Positions 43,331 to 51,748 of a DNA stretch of 64,000 nucleotides are shown here, piece after piece. Positions within the stretch are counted from its first letter, which is position 1. Each line of letters begins with the position of its first letter. The notes under the pieces are model-generated. The model searched no databases. It had not been told where the DNA came from and was given only the letters and a program-made list of their open reading frames with translations. A program made the translations under genes and the position numbers. The stretch comes from Devosia sp. Root413D1. Lineage in GTDB: Bacteria; Pseudomonadota; Alphaproteobacteria; Rhizobiales; Devosiaceae. Location of the stretch: positions 56,795-120,794 of the forward strand of contig NZ_LMEA01000014.1 of assembly GCF_001425235.1 (NCBI RefSeq), read 5' to 3'.

Positions 43331-45106
43331 ATGACCAGACTTCAGGCGCTCCGGGCCCATCTCGGGGCCCTGGGTATCGACGGGGTGATCGTGCCGCGCT
43401 TCGATGCCCACCAGGGTGAATATTGCGCGCCGCATGATGAGCGGCTGCGCCATCTCACCGGCTTCACCGGCTCGGCGGGCATCGCGCTGGTCACTGCCGA
43501 GGCGGCGGTGATCTTCGTCGATGGCCGCTACCAGGTGCAGGTGCGCCAGGAAGTCGATCTCGGGGCGTTCGAGATCTCGCACTTTTATGATTTTCCGCTG
43601 GAGCGCTGGCTCGGCGAAAAGCTGCCGCGCAACCGCCGGATCGGTTTCAACCCGATGCTGATCCCGTCGGACCTGCATCAGCGGCTGATGGCGGCGATGC
43701 AGCAGGCCGGCGGCGAACTGGTGCCGCTCGAGGCCGATCCGATCGATGCGATCTGGCCGGATCAGCCGGAGCCGCCGACCGGGCGGATCAGCAGTTTTGC
43801 CAATGCCGGCGAAGCGGCTCAGTCGAAGCGCCGCCGGATCGGGGCGCGGCTGGCTGAGCTGGGGGCGGATTTCCTGGTTGAGACGCAGCCCGACAATATC
43901 GCCTGGCTGCTCAATGTGCGGGGCAGCGATGTCAAATACACGCCGCTGCCGCAGTCGTTCCTCTTGCTCGACAAGAGCGGGGATACCGAGTGGTTTGTCG
44001 ATGAGCGAAAGCTCCCCAATGATCGCGAGGCCTATGAGCTCGAAGCGGTGACGACGCGCTCGCCGGCCGATTTGCTCGCCGGCATCGCGGCGCGCGCGGG
44101 CGGCAAGCGGGCGCTGGTCGATCCGCGTTTCGCCTCGGTGGCGGCGGCGCTGGCGGTGACCGGGGCAGGGGGCACGGTGCTGTCGGAAACGAGCCCGATC
44201 ACCATTGCCAAGGCGATCAAGAACAGCACCGAACTCCAGGGCTTCCGCGCGTCGCATGTCAGCGATGGCGTGGCGCTCACTGAGTTCCTGAGCTGGCTCG
44301 CCGACAACGTCGCGCTCCGCGAGGCGGCCGGCAAGCCGATCACCGAACTCGAAGCCGAGGACAAGCTGCTGGAGTTCCGCTCGCGGGGCGAGGGTTTCGT
44401 CGAGCCGAGCTTCCGCTCGATCTCGGCTTCGGCGGCCAACGCGGCGATGTGCCACTACGCTTCGAGCGAAGCGACCAATGCCGCCCTGACGACCAGCGGC
44501 GTCTATCTGATCGATTCCGGCGGGCAGTATCTGACCGGCACCACCGATGTCACCCGCACGACGGCCTTCGCCCCAGTCTCCGACGAGGTGCGTCGCACCT
44601 ATACTGCGGTGCTCAAGGGCTTTGTGGCGCTGATGACGGCGCAGTTCCCGGTGACGGCGCGCGGGCACCATCTCGATGCGCTGGCGCGGCGGCCGCTCTG
44701 GGATCTCGGCCTCGATTACGACCACGGCACCGGGCACGGGGTCGGGCACTTCCTCTCGGTGCACGAACACCCGCAGCGCTTCGGCAAGGTGGTGAACAAT
44801 TATGAGTTCGCCCCCGGCGTGATCATGACCATCGAGCCCGGCTATTACCGCGAAGGCGAGTTCGGGCTCAGGGTCGAAAACCAGGTGGAGACGGTCGCCG
44901 CGGCGCCGGGGTTCCTGCGCTTCGAGACGCTGACCCTGGCGCCGATCGACCTGGCATTGGCGGATGTGAGCGCGCTGACCCGCGAGGAGGTGGCGTGGAT
45001 CGATGGCTATCATGCGCGGGTGCGGCAGGCGCTGGCGGACAAGCTGTCGCTGTCGGCTCGGGCCTGGCTCGAGCGGATGACGGCGGCGATCTCGGTGGGT
45101 AATTGA
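43331..45106 (+). CDS. pepP: Xaa-Pro aminopeptidase (M24B)
   Basis: A 591-residue protein with two N-terminal creatinase-like domains and a C-terminal pita-bread catalytic domain. All five dinuclear metal ligands are visible: Asp in 'YLIDSGGQY', Asp in 'GTTDVTRT', His in 'GTGHGVGHFLSVHEHP', Glu in 'MTIEPGYY' and Glu in 'RVENQVE'. It removes the residue before proline from peptides in the cytoplasm; there is no signal peptide. The three-domain length is that of the large APP1-type enzymes. With the S33 enzyme it would degrade imported proline-rich peptides completely. Confidence 0.92.
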   Translation: MTRLQALRAHLGALGIDGVIVPRFDAHQGEYCAPHDERLRHLTGFTGSAGIALVTAEAAVIFVDGRYQVQVRQEVDLGAFEISHFYDFPLERWLGEKLPRNRRIGFNPMLIPSDLHQRLMAAMQQAGGELVPLEADPIDAIWPDQPEPPTGRISSFANAGEAAQSKRRRIGARLAELGADFLVETQPDNIAWLLNVRGSDVKYTPLPQSFLLLDKSGDTEWFVDERKLPNDREAYELEAVTTRSPADLLAGIAARAGGKRALVDPRFASVAAALAVTGAGGTVLSETSPITIAKAIKNSTELQGFRASHVSDGVALTEFLSWLADNVALREAAGKPITELEAEDKLLEFRSRGEGFVEPSFRSISASAANAAMCHYASSEATNAALTTSGVYLIDSGGQYLTGTTDVTRTTAFAPVSDEVRRTYTAVLKGFVALMTAQFPVTARGHHLDALARRPLWDLGLDYDHGTGHGVGHFLSVHEHPQRFGKVVNNYEFAPGVIMTIEPGYYREGEFGLRVENQVETVAAAPGFLRFETLTLAPIDLALADVSALTREEVAWIDGYHARVRQALADKLSLSARAWLERMTAAISVGN

Positions 45107-45153
45107 AGCGCACCAGAATGGGGGTTGGGCACCATCCCCGACCTCCCACCGGC

Positions 45154-45233
45154 TGTCATCCCAGCGAAAGCTGGGACCCATCCATCAGCTGGCGCGGGCT
45201 GCGAGTTGGGTCCCAGCTTTCGCTGGGATGACA
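45154..45233. repeat. 80-bp palindromic element, family A
   Basis: Arms at 45154-45180 and 45207-45233 are identical to those at 2588-2667, with the same 26-bp centre length and a conserved GCGCGGGC core. It lies in the gap between the aminopeptidase and GH127 genes, where I see no gene. Confidence 0.85.
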
Positions 45234-45287
45234 CCGTGGTTGTGGCGCTGATCAGTGAACACCTAACTATTGAAACCAGGCATCCCA

Positions 45288-47207
45288 ATGTCCGCCCCCT
45301 CCAATCCACGCCTCGATCGCTACACTCCCGTTGACCACGCCAAGGTCGATTTCACTGGCGGGTTCTGGGAGAGCTGGAGCGAGACGGTGCGTAAGGTCAC
45401 CGTGCCGACGCAGCACCAGCGGCTCGACGAGGAGGGGTTCCTCGAGGTGCTGAACTTCCACCTGCCGCCGGCGCCGCTGGTTCGCCCGATCCAGCCGAGC
45501 GGGCTTTCCATGCAGCACTTCTTCGACAGCGATTTCGGCAAGTGGATCGAGGCGGCGAGCTATACGCTGAAGGCGCATCCCAACCCGGAGCTCGAAGCAA
45601 AGATCGACGAGATCGTCGAGCAGCTGGCCAAGGGGCAGCTGGCGGACGGTTACCTCAATTCGTGGTTCATCCGGCGCGAGCCGGAGAAGCGCTGGACGAA
45701 CCTCCGCGACCTGCACGAGATGTATTCGATGGGCCACCTGCTCGAGGGGGCCGTCGCCTATTTCGAGGCGACCGGCAAGCGGCGCTTTCTGGAGGTGATG
45801 AGCCGCGCCGTCGACCACATCATCGACACCTTCGGGCCCGAGCCGGGGAAACTGCGCGGCTATGATGCGCATGAAGAGATCGAGATCGCGCTGATCAAGC
45901 TGCATCGCATCACCGGCGACCAGCGGCACCTCGACCTCGCGACATTCTTCGTCAACGAGCGCGGCCAGCAGCCGGCTTACCACGACGAGGAGGCGCGGCG
46001 GCGTGGCAAGGACCCCAGGGACTATATCTTCAAGGATTACTCCTACAGCCAGGCCCATATGCCGGTGCGCGAGCAGACCCAGGTGGTGGGCCATGCGGTG
46101 CGCGCCATGTACCTGTTCTCGGCGATGGCCGACGTCGCCGCCGAAACCGGCGATCTCAGCCTGTTCGCTGCCGCCGACCGGCTGTTCGACAACCTGACCG
46201 GACGGCAGCTCTATGTCACCGGCGGGCTGGGACCCGCCCATGCCAATGAGGGGTTCACGCGGGAATACGACCTGCCCAACGTCACCGCCTATGCCGAGAC
46301 CTGCGCGGCGGTGGCGCTGGCGTTCTGGGGCCATCGCATGGCGCAGATCGAGCTCGACGGGCGCTTCACCGACCATGTCGAGCTGGTGCTGTTCAACGGC
46401 GCGCTGTCGGGGATCTCGCGCGATGGCGAGCACTATTTCTACGAGAACGTGCTCGAGAGTCACGGCGATAACAGGCGCTGGAAGTGGCACTATTGCCCGT
46501 GCTGCCCGACCAATATCGCCCGGCTGATCGCCTCGCTCGGCAGCTATTTCTATACCACGAAGCCCGACGAGCTGGCGGTGCACCTCTATGGCGCCAACAC
46601 CGCCGAGGCGGTGCTGGGCGATACCGTGGTCAAGCTGAGCCAGGAGACGCGCTATCCCTGGGATGGCGACATCCGGCTCGGCATTTCGCCGGCGACGCCG
46701 AAGCGCTTTGCGCTCAGGCTGCGGGTGCCGGGCTGGTGCGGCGAGGCGAAGCTCAGCGTCAACGGCGCCTTCGTGCCGCTTGAGGTGACCAAGGGCTATG
46801 CCACCATCGAACGCGAGTGGCGGGCCGGCGACGAGGTGCGGATCGGTTTCGCCATGCCGGTCGAGCGGCTCTACGCCAACCCCGAAGTCACCGAAGATGC
46901 CGGGCGGGTGGCGCTGAAGCGCGGGCCGGTGGTCTATTGCCTCGAAGAGGTCGATAACGGCTTTGTGCCGCAGCGGCTGCGGCTGGCGCCGGGGGCGGCG
47001 ATCGAGACGGCGTTCGATCCCGACCTGCTCGGTGGCGCGGTGACGCTCAGCGGCAGCGCAGTGAAGGCTGGTGATGCCGGCTGGGGTGGGGCGCTCTATC
47101 GCAACGCGCCTTCGACGCTGGAGCCGACGCGCTTTACGGCGATCCCCTATCACCTCTGGGCCAATCGCCAGGCGGGCGGCATGCTGGTGTGGCTGCTCGA
47201 GGCCTAG
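45288..47207 (+). CDS. GH127 family beta-L-arabinofuranosidase
   Basis: A 639-residue protein with an (alpha/alpha)6-barrel followed by beta-sandwich regions, as in Bifidobacterium HypBA1. The Zn-thiolate site is intact: Glu337-x-Cys339 ('AYAETCAAVA') and Cys405-Cys406 ('YCPCCPTNIARL'), with Cys406 the expected nucleophile; the spacing is almost that of HypBA1. HypBA1 removes beta-L-arabinofuranose from hydroxyproline-linked arabino-oligosaccharides of plant extensins. There is no signal peptide, so it acts in the cytoplasm on imported glycopeptides or sugars. The ATG at 45288 is the first ATG in frame. Related GH127 members act on other sugars, so the linkage is inferred. Confidence 0.87.
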   Translation: MSAPSNPRLDRYTPVDHAKVDFTGGFWESWSETVRKVTVPTQHQRLDEEGFLEVLNFHLPPAPLVRPIQPSGLSMQHFFDSDFGKWIEAASYTLKAHPNPELEAKIDEIVEQLAKGQLADGYLNSWFIRREPEKRWTNLRDLHEMYSMGHLLEGAVAYFEATGKRRFLEVMSRAVDHIIDTFGPEPGKLRGYDAHEEIEIALIKLHRITGDQRHLDLATFFVNERGQQPAYHDEEARRRGKDPRDYIFKDYSYSQAHMPVREQTQVVGHAVRAMYLFSAMADVAAETGDLSLFAAADRLFDNLTGRQLYVTGGLGPAHANEGFTREYDLPNVTAYAETCAAVALAFWGHRMAQIELDGRFTDHVELVLFNGALSGISRDGEHYFYENVLESHGDNRRWKWHYCPCCPTNIARLIASLGSYFYTTKPDELAVHLYGANTAEAVLGDTVVKLSQETRYPWDGDIRLGISPATPKRFALRLRVPGWCGEAKLSVNGAFVPLEVTKGYATIEREWRAGDEVRIGFAMPVERLYANPEVTEDAGRVALKRGPVVYCLEEVDNGFVPQRLRLAPGAAIETAFDPDLLGGAVTLSGSAVKAGDAGWGGALYRNAPSTLEPTRFTAIPYHLWANRQAGGMLVWLLEA

Positions 47208-47324
47208 CACCCCTCCCCTCAAGGGGGAGGGGTGCAGAACAGGCATAGCCGGAAGCAGCCGTTGCAATCGCCGGTGGAACCGGCTTTCTAGCGCCGAGAG
47301 CAGGCTGAATGCAGGAGAATCGTC

Positions 47325-48065
47325 GTGGCTGCTATGCGCGGGGCGACAAAGAAGGGCAAAGCGGCGCCGGATGGCAGCGAGCCGGTGCGGGTGCGCGGGC
47401 AGGGGGCGCAGACCGTCTATGAGAAGCTGCGCCAGTCGATCCTCGACCTGACGCTGGAGCCGGGCGCGCCGCTGGACGAGGTGGGGCTCTCCGAGCAGTT
47501 CGAGATGTCACGCACCCCGATCCGCGAGGCGCTGGTGCGGCTCTCGGCCGAGGGGCTGGTGACGACGCTGCCCAACCGCAGCACCATCGTCTCGTCGATC
47601 GATTTTGTGCAGCTGCCGATCTATTTCGAGGCGCTGACGCTGATGTATCGGGTAACGACGCGCGGCGCCGCGGTGCACCGGCGCGACAGCGACATGGTGA
47701 CGATCCGGAAGCTCCAGGCCGCCTATGCCGATGCGGTGGCGCAGCGCGACGCGCTGAAGATGATCCAGTCCAACCGCGATTTCCACGTGGCGATCGCCGC
47801 CGCCGGCGGCAACAGCTATTTCACCGGGCTGTTCACCCGGCTGCTCGATGAAGGACGGCGGATTCTCAGGCTCTACTACCAGAGTTTCGACGACACCCTG
47901 CCGCGCCAGTATGTCGATGAGCACGAGGCGATGGTTGCGGCGGTGGCGGCCGGAGATGCGGAACTGGCGGACAGGCTCGCGGCCGGCCACGCGGCGCAGA
48001 TCGTGCGGCAGATCCAGAGCTACATCGCGCGGGACACGACCTCGCATATCAGTTTGGCGTCGTAG
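47325..48065 (+). CDS. GntR family transcriptional regulator (FCD class)
   Basis: A 246-residue protein. The GTG at 47325 is preferred because GGAG ends 8 bp before it; a following ATG at 47334 would be too far from that site. A 28-residue basic tail precedes the winged helix ('LSEQFEMSRTPIREALVRLSAEGLV'), then an FCD domain with 'NRDFHVAIAAAGGNSYF' and 'DEHEAMVAAV'. It ends the GH127/peptidase operon and most likely controls it and the divergent importer through the GTCGACA sites near 42270-42310. Confidence 0.88.
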   Translation: MAAMRGATKKGKAAPDGSEPVRVRGQGAQTVYEKLRQSILDLTLEPGAPLDEVGLSEQFEMSRTPIREALVRLSAEGLVTTLPNRSTIVSSIDFVQLPIYFEALTLMYRVTTRGAAVHRRDSDMVTIRKLQAAYADAVAQRDALKMIQSNRDFHVAIAAAGGNSYFTGLFTRLLDEGRRILRLYYQSFDDTLPRQYVDEHEAMVAAVAAGDAELADRLAAGHAAQIVRQIQSYIARDTTSHISLAS

Positions 48066-48099
48066 CTGGCAGTCAGCGGCCCTCTCCGTTAAGGCGCCG

Positions 48100-48265
48100 G
48101 CCTCTCCGTAGTCCCCCCGCGTGGCGGGGGGGCGGATGAGGGCGAAGGTCCTCACCGCGGGGGACCAGCGAAGCTGGTGGTGGGGGAGCTAAACTAACCG
48201 TCGACTCTTGCCGCCCCCTCCACCGCCTTCGGCGGTCCCCCTCCCCCGCCACGCGGGGGAGGATT
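48100..48265. repeat. extragenic CCCCCGCNNNGCGGGGG repeat cluster
   Basis: 'CCCCCCGCGTGGCGGGGGG' and 'CCCCTCCCCCGCCACGCGGG' stems with a spacer containing 'GACCAGCGAAGCTGGTGG'. Related to 21-80. It lies between convergent genes and probably ends transcription structurally; no T-tract. Confidence 0.65.
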
Positions 48266-48284
48266 ACCGACTGCCAGCTTCGCG

Positions 48285-49649
48285 CTAGCCTTCCACCAAT
48301 GGCAGCAGCATCGAGAATCTTGCGCCGCCGGTGGGGGACTCCGTGACCGCGACGCGGCCTTTGTGGCGCTGGACGATGGAGGCGACGAGGTTCAGACCCA
48401 GGCCGGCGCCGGTGGCCAGCGGCTTGATACGGTAGAACGGCTCGAAGATGCGTTCGCGGTCGGCGGGGGCGATGCCGGGGCCGTCGTCCATCACCGAGAC
48501 GGTGCCGTTGGGGCTGACCTCGACGACGATCTGGCCGTGATTGGCGGCATGGACGATGGCGTTCTGCACCACATTGGCGAGGGCGCGGGTGAGGCTGCCT
48601 TCGTCGCCGCGGATCAGCACCGGGTGATCCGGCGCGTTGAGCCCCAGTTCATAGCCGGCGTTGAGGGCGAGCGGCGCGAGATCGCTGACCACGGTGCCGG
48701 CGAGTTCGACCAGGTCGAGCGGCTCCATCGTGGTTTCGCCCAGGTCCATGCGCTGCAGGTCGAGCAGCTGGTCGGCGAGGCTCGAGAGGCGGGCGACATC
48801 CATCAGCAGCCGGGCCTTTTCGGGGAAGGGCTCGGCGGTCTCCAGCCGGGTCTGCAGGATGGCGATCGGGGTGCGCAGCTCGTGGGCGGAATCGGCGAGG
48901 AAACGCTCGCGCTGCGCATAGGCCTTGTCGAGCCGGGCGAGGCCACCATTGACGGCGTCGACCAGAGCGCGGACCTCCTGCGGCACGTTCTCGGTGGGCA
49001 GCTGCGTGCCGCGGGCATCGATATCGATCAGTTCGGCCTGCTCGGCGGCCTGCTTCAAACCGCGCAGCTCGCGGCGGATCACCTTGGGGATGATGATGGT
49101 CGTGGCAATGCTGGTGATGGCGAGCAGGGCCAGGCTGAACAGGGCCCAGAAGCCGGCAACGAACGACACCACACCGATGGTCCGCCCACCGCCCGAGACC
49201 ACCATGACGTCGCCGATCTGGCTCTGGTGCTTTTCGAGCTGCAAGCCATCGGCCTGCGAGCCGGCGCGCGGGCGGACGTCGACCGAGGCGAATTGCCAGA
49301 GCTCGCCGTGCAACTCCTCGTAGTAGATGGGCATCTTGCCGTAGGAAACCTCGGTGCCCGCCTCGGTCGCGGCAACGAACCAGACCGCCGGCCTGTCGGC
49401 GATCAGTTGCTTCAGCTTGGAGGTCATCTCGATTTCGGCGCCACCGCCGGCGGCCGGCCGGATCGCCTCGGCGAAGGTCGCGGAATTGCCTGGGTCGAGC
49501 GGCGGCGCATCGATGAAGCGGAGCGCCGGGTAGATGCCGAGCGGGAACACCACCAGCGCGAAGAACAGCAACAGCGCCACCGCCTGCACCTGGATCATGC
49601 GGCGGGTGAGGCGGCGTTCGAGCCGGACGATTTTGGGTTTGCGGGTCAT
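48285..49649 (-). CDS. sensor histidine kinase
   Basis: A 454-residue membrane kinase. One transmembrane helix at about 20-40, a periplasmic sensor of about 120 residues, a second helix at about 157-188, a HAMP-like linker, and the HisKA box with His256 ('LADSAHELRTPIA'). The HATPase domain has N-box 'NVVQNAIVHAAN', G1 'VMDDGPGIAP' and G2 'GAGLGLNLV'. Its start overlaps the response regulator stop by 4 bp. It senses an envelope or periplasmic signal and phosphorylates the adjacent regulator. The divergent RND pump is the obvious target. Confidence 0.92.
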   Translation of the reverse strand: MTRKPKIVRLERRLTRRMIQVQAVALLLFFALVVFPLGIYPALRFIDAPPLDPGNSATFAEAIRPAAGGGAEIEMTSKLKQLIADRPAVWFVAATEAGTEVSYGKMPIYYEELHGELWQFASVDVRPRAGSQADGLQLEKHQSQIGDVMVVSGGGRTIGVVSFVAGFWALFSLALLAITSIATTIIIPKVIRRELRGLKQAAEQAELIDIDARGTQLPTENVPQEVRALVDAVNGGLARLDKAYAQRERFLADSAHELRTPIAILQTRLETAEPFPEKARLLMDVARLSSLADQLLDLQRMDLGETTMEPLDLVELAGTVVSDLAPLALNAGYELGLNAPDHPVLIRGDEGSLTRALANVVQNAIVHAANHGQIVVEVSPNGTVSVMDDGPGIAPADRERIFEPFYRIKPLATGAGLGLNLVASIVQRHKGRVAVTESPTGGARFSMLLPLVEG

Positions 49650-50317
49650 GACTGCCTGAGGAGGTAACCGACGCCACGCACCGGATGGATTTCGACGGTG
49701 CTGCCGGCTTCGGCGAGCTTGCGCCTGAGGCGCGAGATATGGGCTTCGAGCGAATTGGACTGGATCTCGTCGTCCGAACCGTAGACGTCCTCCTCGAGCA
49801 GGGCGCGGCGCACGGTGCGGCCGGACCGGCGCATCAGGCTTTCGAGCACCAGGTATTCGCGGCGCGGCAGATCGACCTTTTCGCCATCGACGAACACGTC
49901 GCCGTGGTTGAGGTCGAGCGACAGGTTGCCCATCGCCAACGGCGCGGTTTCCACCTGGCTGGGCCGTCGCAGCACGGCGCGGAGCCGCGCCACCAGCTCG
50001 TCGACGACGAAGGGTTTCGCCAGATAGTCGTCGGCGCCGAGGTTCAGGCCCTCGATGCGGTGATGGGCGCCGCCCATGGCGGAGAGCACGACGATCGGGG
50101 TGTGCGGGCGGCGTTTGCGGATATGGGCGATCAGCGAGGCGCCGTCGCCATCGCCGAGCTGCCGATCGAGGATCACCAGGTCATGCGCCACCGTCTCGAT
50201 CGCCTCGATGGCGAACTCGATCGAGGGCACGTGATCGGTGACGAAATCGTGCTTCTCCAGCGCCGCGCGCAGCAGCGCCGCCATGTCGGGCTCGTCTTCA
50301 ACCAGCAATAGCCGCAT
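49646..50317 (-). CDS. OmpR/PhoB family response regulator
   Basis: A 223-residue regulator. Receiver domain: acidic pocket 'VEDEPDM', phospho-acceptor Asp51 ('DLVILDRQLGDGDG'), Lys in 'YLAKPF'. The C-terminal winged helix has 'LPRREYLVLESLMRRSGRTV' and 'NSLEAHISRLRRKLAEAGS', the OmpR recognition region. The ATG at 50317 follows GGAGGT, so it is preferred over one 21 bp upstream. It is co-transcribed with the kinase and divergent from the RND pump. Two pairs of direct repeats at 11-bp spacing lie in the shared gap, which suits OmpR-type dimers. Confidence 0.93.
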   Translation of the reverse strand: MRLLLVEDEPDMAALLRAALEKHDFVTDHVPSIEFAIEAIETVAHDLVILDRQLGDGDGASLIAHIRKRRPHTPIVVLSAMGGAHHRIEGLNLGADDYLAKPFVVDELVARLRAVLRRPSQVETAPLAMGNLSLDLNHGDVFVDGEKVDLPRREYLVLESLMRRSGRTVRRALLEEDVYGSDDEIQSNSLEAHISRLRRKLAEAGSTVEIHPVRGVGYLLRQS

Positions 50318-50346
50318 CGGCACCTCCTTCGTCGTCATCGCCGATC

Positions 50347-50438
50347 AAGCTTGCCGAAAGCTTGCGCCGACCGAGGCGGCCCGCGCAACCGACCCATGCG
50401 CGCTGCGCCGGGGCCACGCAAGGTTCATGCAAGCTTGG
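50347..50438. promoter_or_regulatory. candidate response-regulator sites: two pairs of 11-bp direct repeats
   Basis: AAGCTTGC at 50347 and 50358, and AAGGTTCA at 50420 with AAGCTTGG at 50431, each pair exactly 11 bp apart. OmpR/PhoB-type regulators bind direct repeats one helical turn apart. The sites lie between the regulator gene and the RND operon. A third pair is at 58275-58293. Confidence 0.5.
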
Positions 50439-50521
50439 CGGCAGACAAGCCATCGCTCGCAATGCCCCGGGGTCTCCCAGGGCGGCGAGACGTTTGGACC
50501 CATCACCCTGAGGACTGCGCC

Positions 50522-51745
50522 ATGGACGAGCCCGCAATCCAGCCCGCCGCGAAACCCGAGTGGGCGCTGAGCCGGCGCGAACTGAAGAAGCGGGCGCTGC
50601 TGGCGGCCGGCATCCAGCCGGCGCGCTTCCCCTGGCTGTGGGCCGGTGCCGCCGTGGTGGTGGTCGGCCTCGCGGTGTTCGTGTTGCCGCAGTTCCTTGC
50701 GCCGCAGGCCTCGACGCCGACCGAAACCGCCGCAACCGCGCCGGATGTGGTGAAGCGGCTGCTCACGATTGACGTCGCCACGGCCGAGCCGGCGACGCTG
50801 TCGGAAACGCTGAAGGCGACGGGCTCGCTGATGCCGCGACGTTCCATTGCCATCGCCTCGCAGGTCAACGGCACGCTGAAGAGCGTCGACGTGCGGATCG
50901 GCGACCAGGTGAAATCAGGCGATGTGCTGGCGACGGTTGATGTCGAAACCTCCCAGATCCAGCTCAGCCAGCAGCGCAGCACTGCCGCGGCGACCCGGGC
51001 GCAACTGGCGCAGGCCGAGAACCAGCTCGAGCGCACCTTGCGCCTGGCCGATAGCGGCCTCACCCCCAGCGCCACTGTGGAATCCGAGAAAGCCTCGATC
51101 GAAGCGCTGAAGGCCAACCTCGCGGCGCTCGAGGCGCAGGTTGCCGGCGCCGAACTGGTGATCCGCAACGCCACCATCACCGCGCCGTTCGACGGCATCG
51201 TCGCGGCGCGCTCGATCGAGCCGGGCCAGCTGATCACATCAGGGGCGGCTCTGTTCGATCTCGTCGATCTCTCGATGATGGAAATGACCGCCTATGTGCC
51301 GGTGAGTGCCAGCCCGAAGCTGTCACCGGGGCAAGGGGTATCCCTTACGGTCGAGGGACTGCCCGGCCAGAGTTTTGCCGCGACCGTCGAGGGCGTCAGC
51401 CCGGTCGCGGCCAAGGGCACCCGCACCGTGCCGGTGCTGATCTCGGTGCCCAACCCCGAAGGCAAGCTGCGTGGTGGCATGTTCGCCTCGGGCAGCATCG
51501 TCATCGAAGAGACGCAGGGGGCGTTTGCCGTGCCCGACGCGGCTTTGCGCGAGGATGACGAGGGGACGCATATCCTCAGGATCGCCGATGGGGCGCTGGT
51601 GCGCCAGCCGGTCGAGATTGCGCGCAAGTGGGTGTCGAGCCGGATGACCGAGCTCGCCTCGGGCCTCGTGGCTGGCGAGAGCTATGTCTCCGGCCAGCTC
51701 GACGATCTGAAGCCCGGCATGCGCGTCACCGTGGTGGAGAACTGA
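50522..51745 (+). CDS. RND efflux membrane fusion protein
   Basis: A 407-residue periplasmic adaptor. A cytoplasmic N-terminus of about 38 residues is followed by one membrane anchor ('WLWAGAAVVVVGLAVFVLPQF'), a lipoyl half-motif 'GSLMPRRSIAIASQVNGTLK', a coiled-coil hairpin (about 145-225) and a second lipoyl half ('GIVAARSIEPGQLITSGAAL'), then a beta-barrel domain ('GMFASGSIVIEE'). It links the inner-membrane pump to the outer-membrane channel. It is the first gene of the rightward operon; the stop is 3 bp before the pump gene. Confidence 0.92.
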   Translation: MDEPAIQPAAKPEWALSRRELKKRALLAAGIQPARFPWLWAGAAVVVVGLAVFVLPQFLAPQASTPTETAATAPDVVKRLLTIDVATAEPATLSETLKATGSLMPRRSIAIASQVNGTLKSVDVRIGDQVKSGDVLATVDVETSQIQLSQQRSTAAATRAQLAQAENQLERTLRLADSGLTPSATVESEKASIEALKANLAALEAQVAGAELVIRNATITAPFDGIVAARSIEPGQLITSGAALFDLVDLSMMEMTAYVPVSASPKLSPGQGVSLTVEGLPGQSFAATVEGVSPVAAKGTRTVPVLISVPNPEGKLRGGMFASGSIVIEETQGAFAVPDAALREDDEGTHILRIADGALVRQPVEIARKWVSSRMTELASGLVAGESYVSGQLDDLKPGMRVTVVEN

Positions 51746-51748
51746 GCC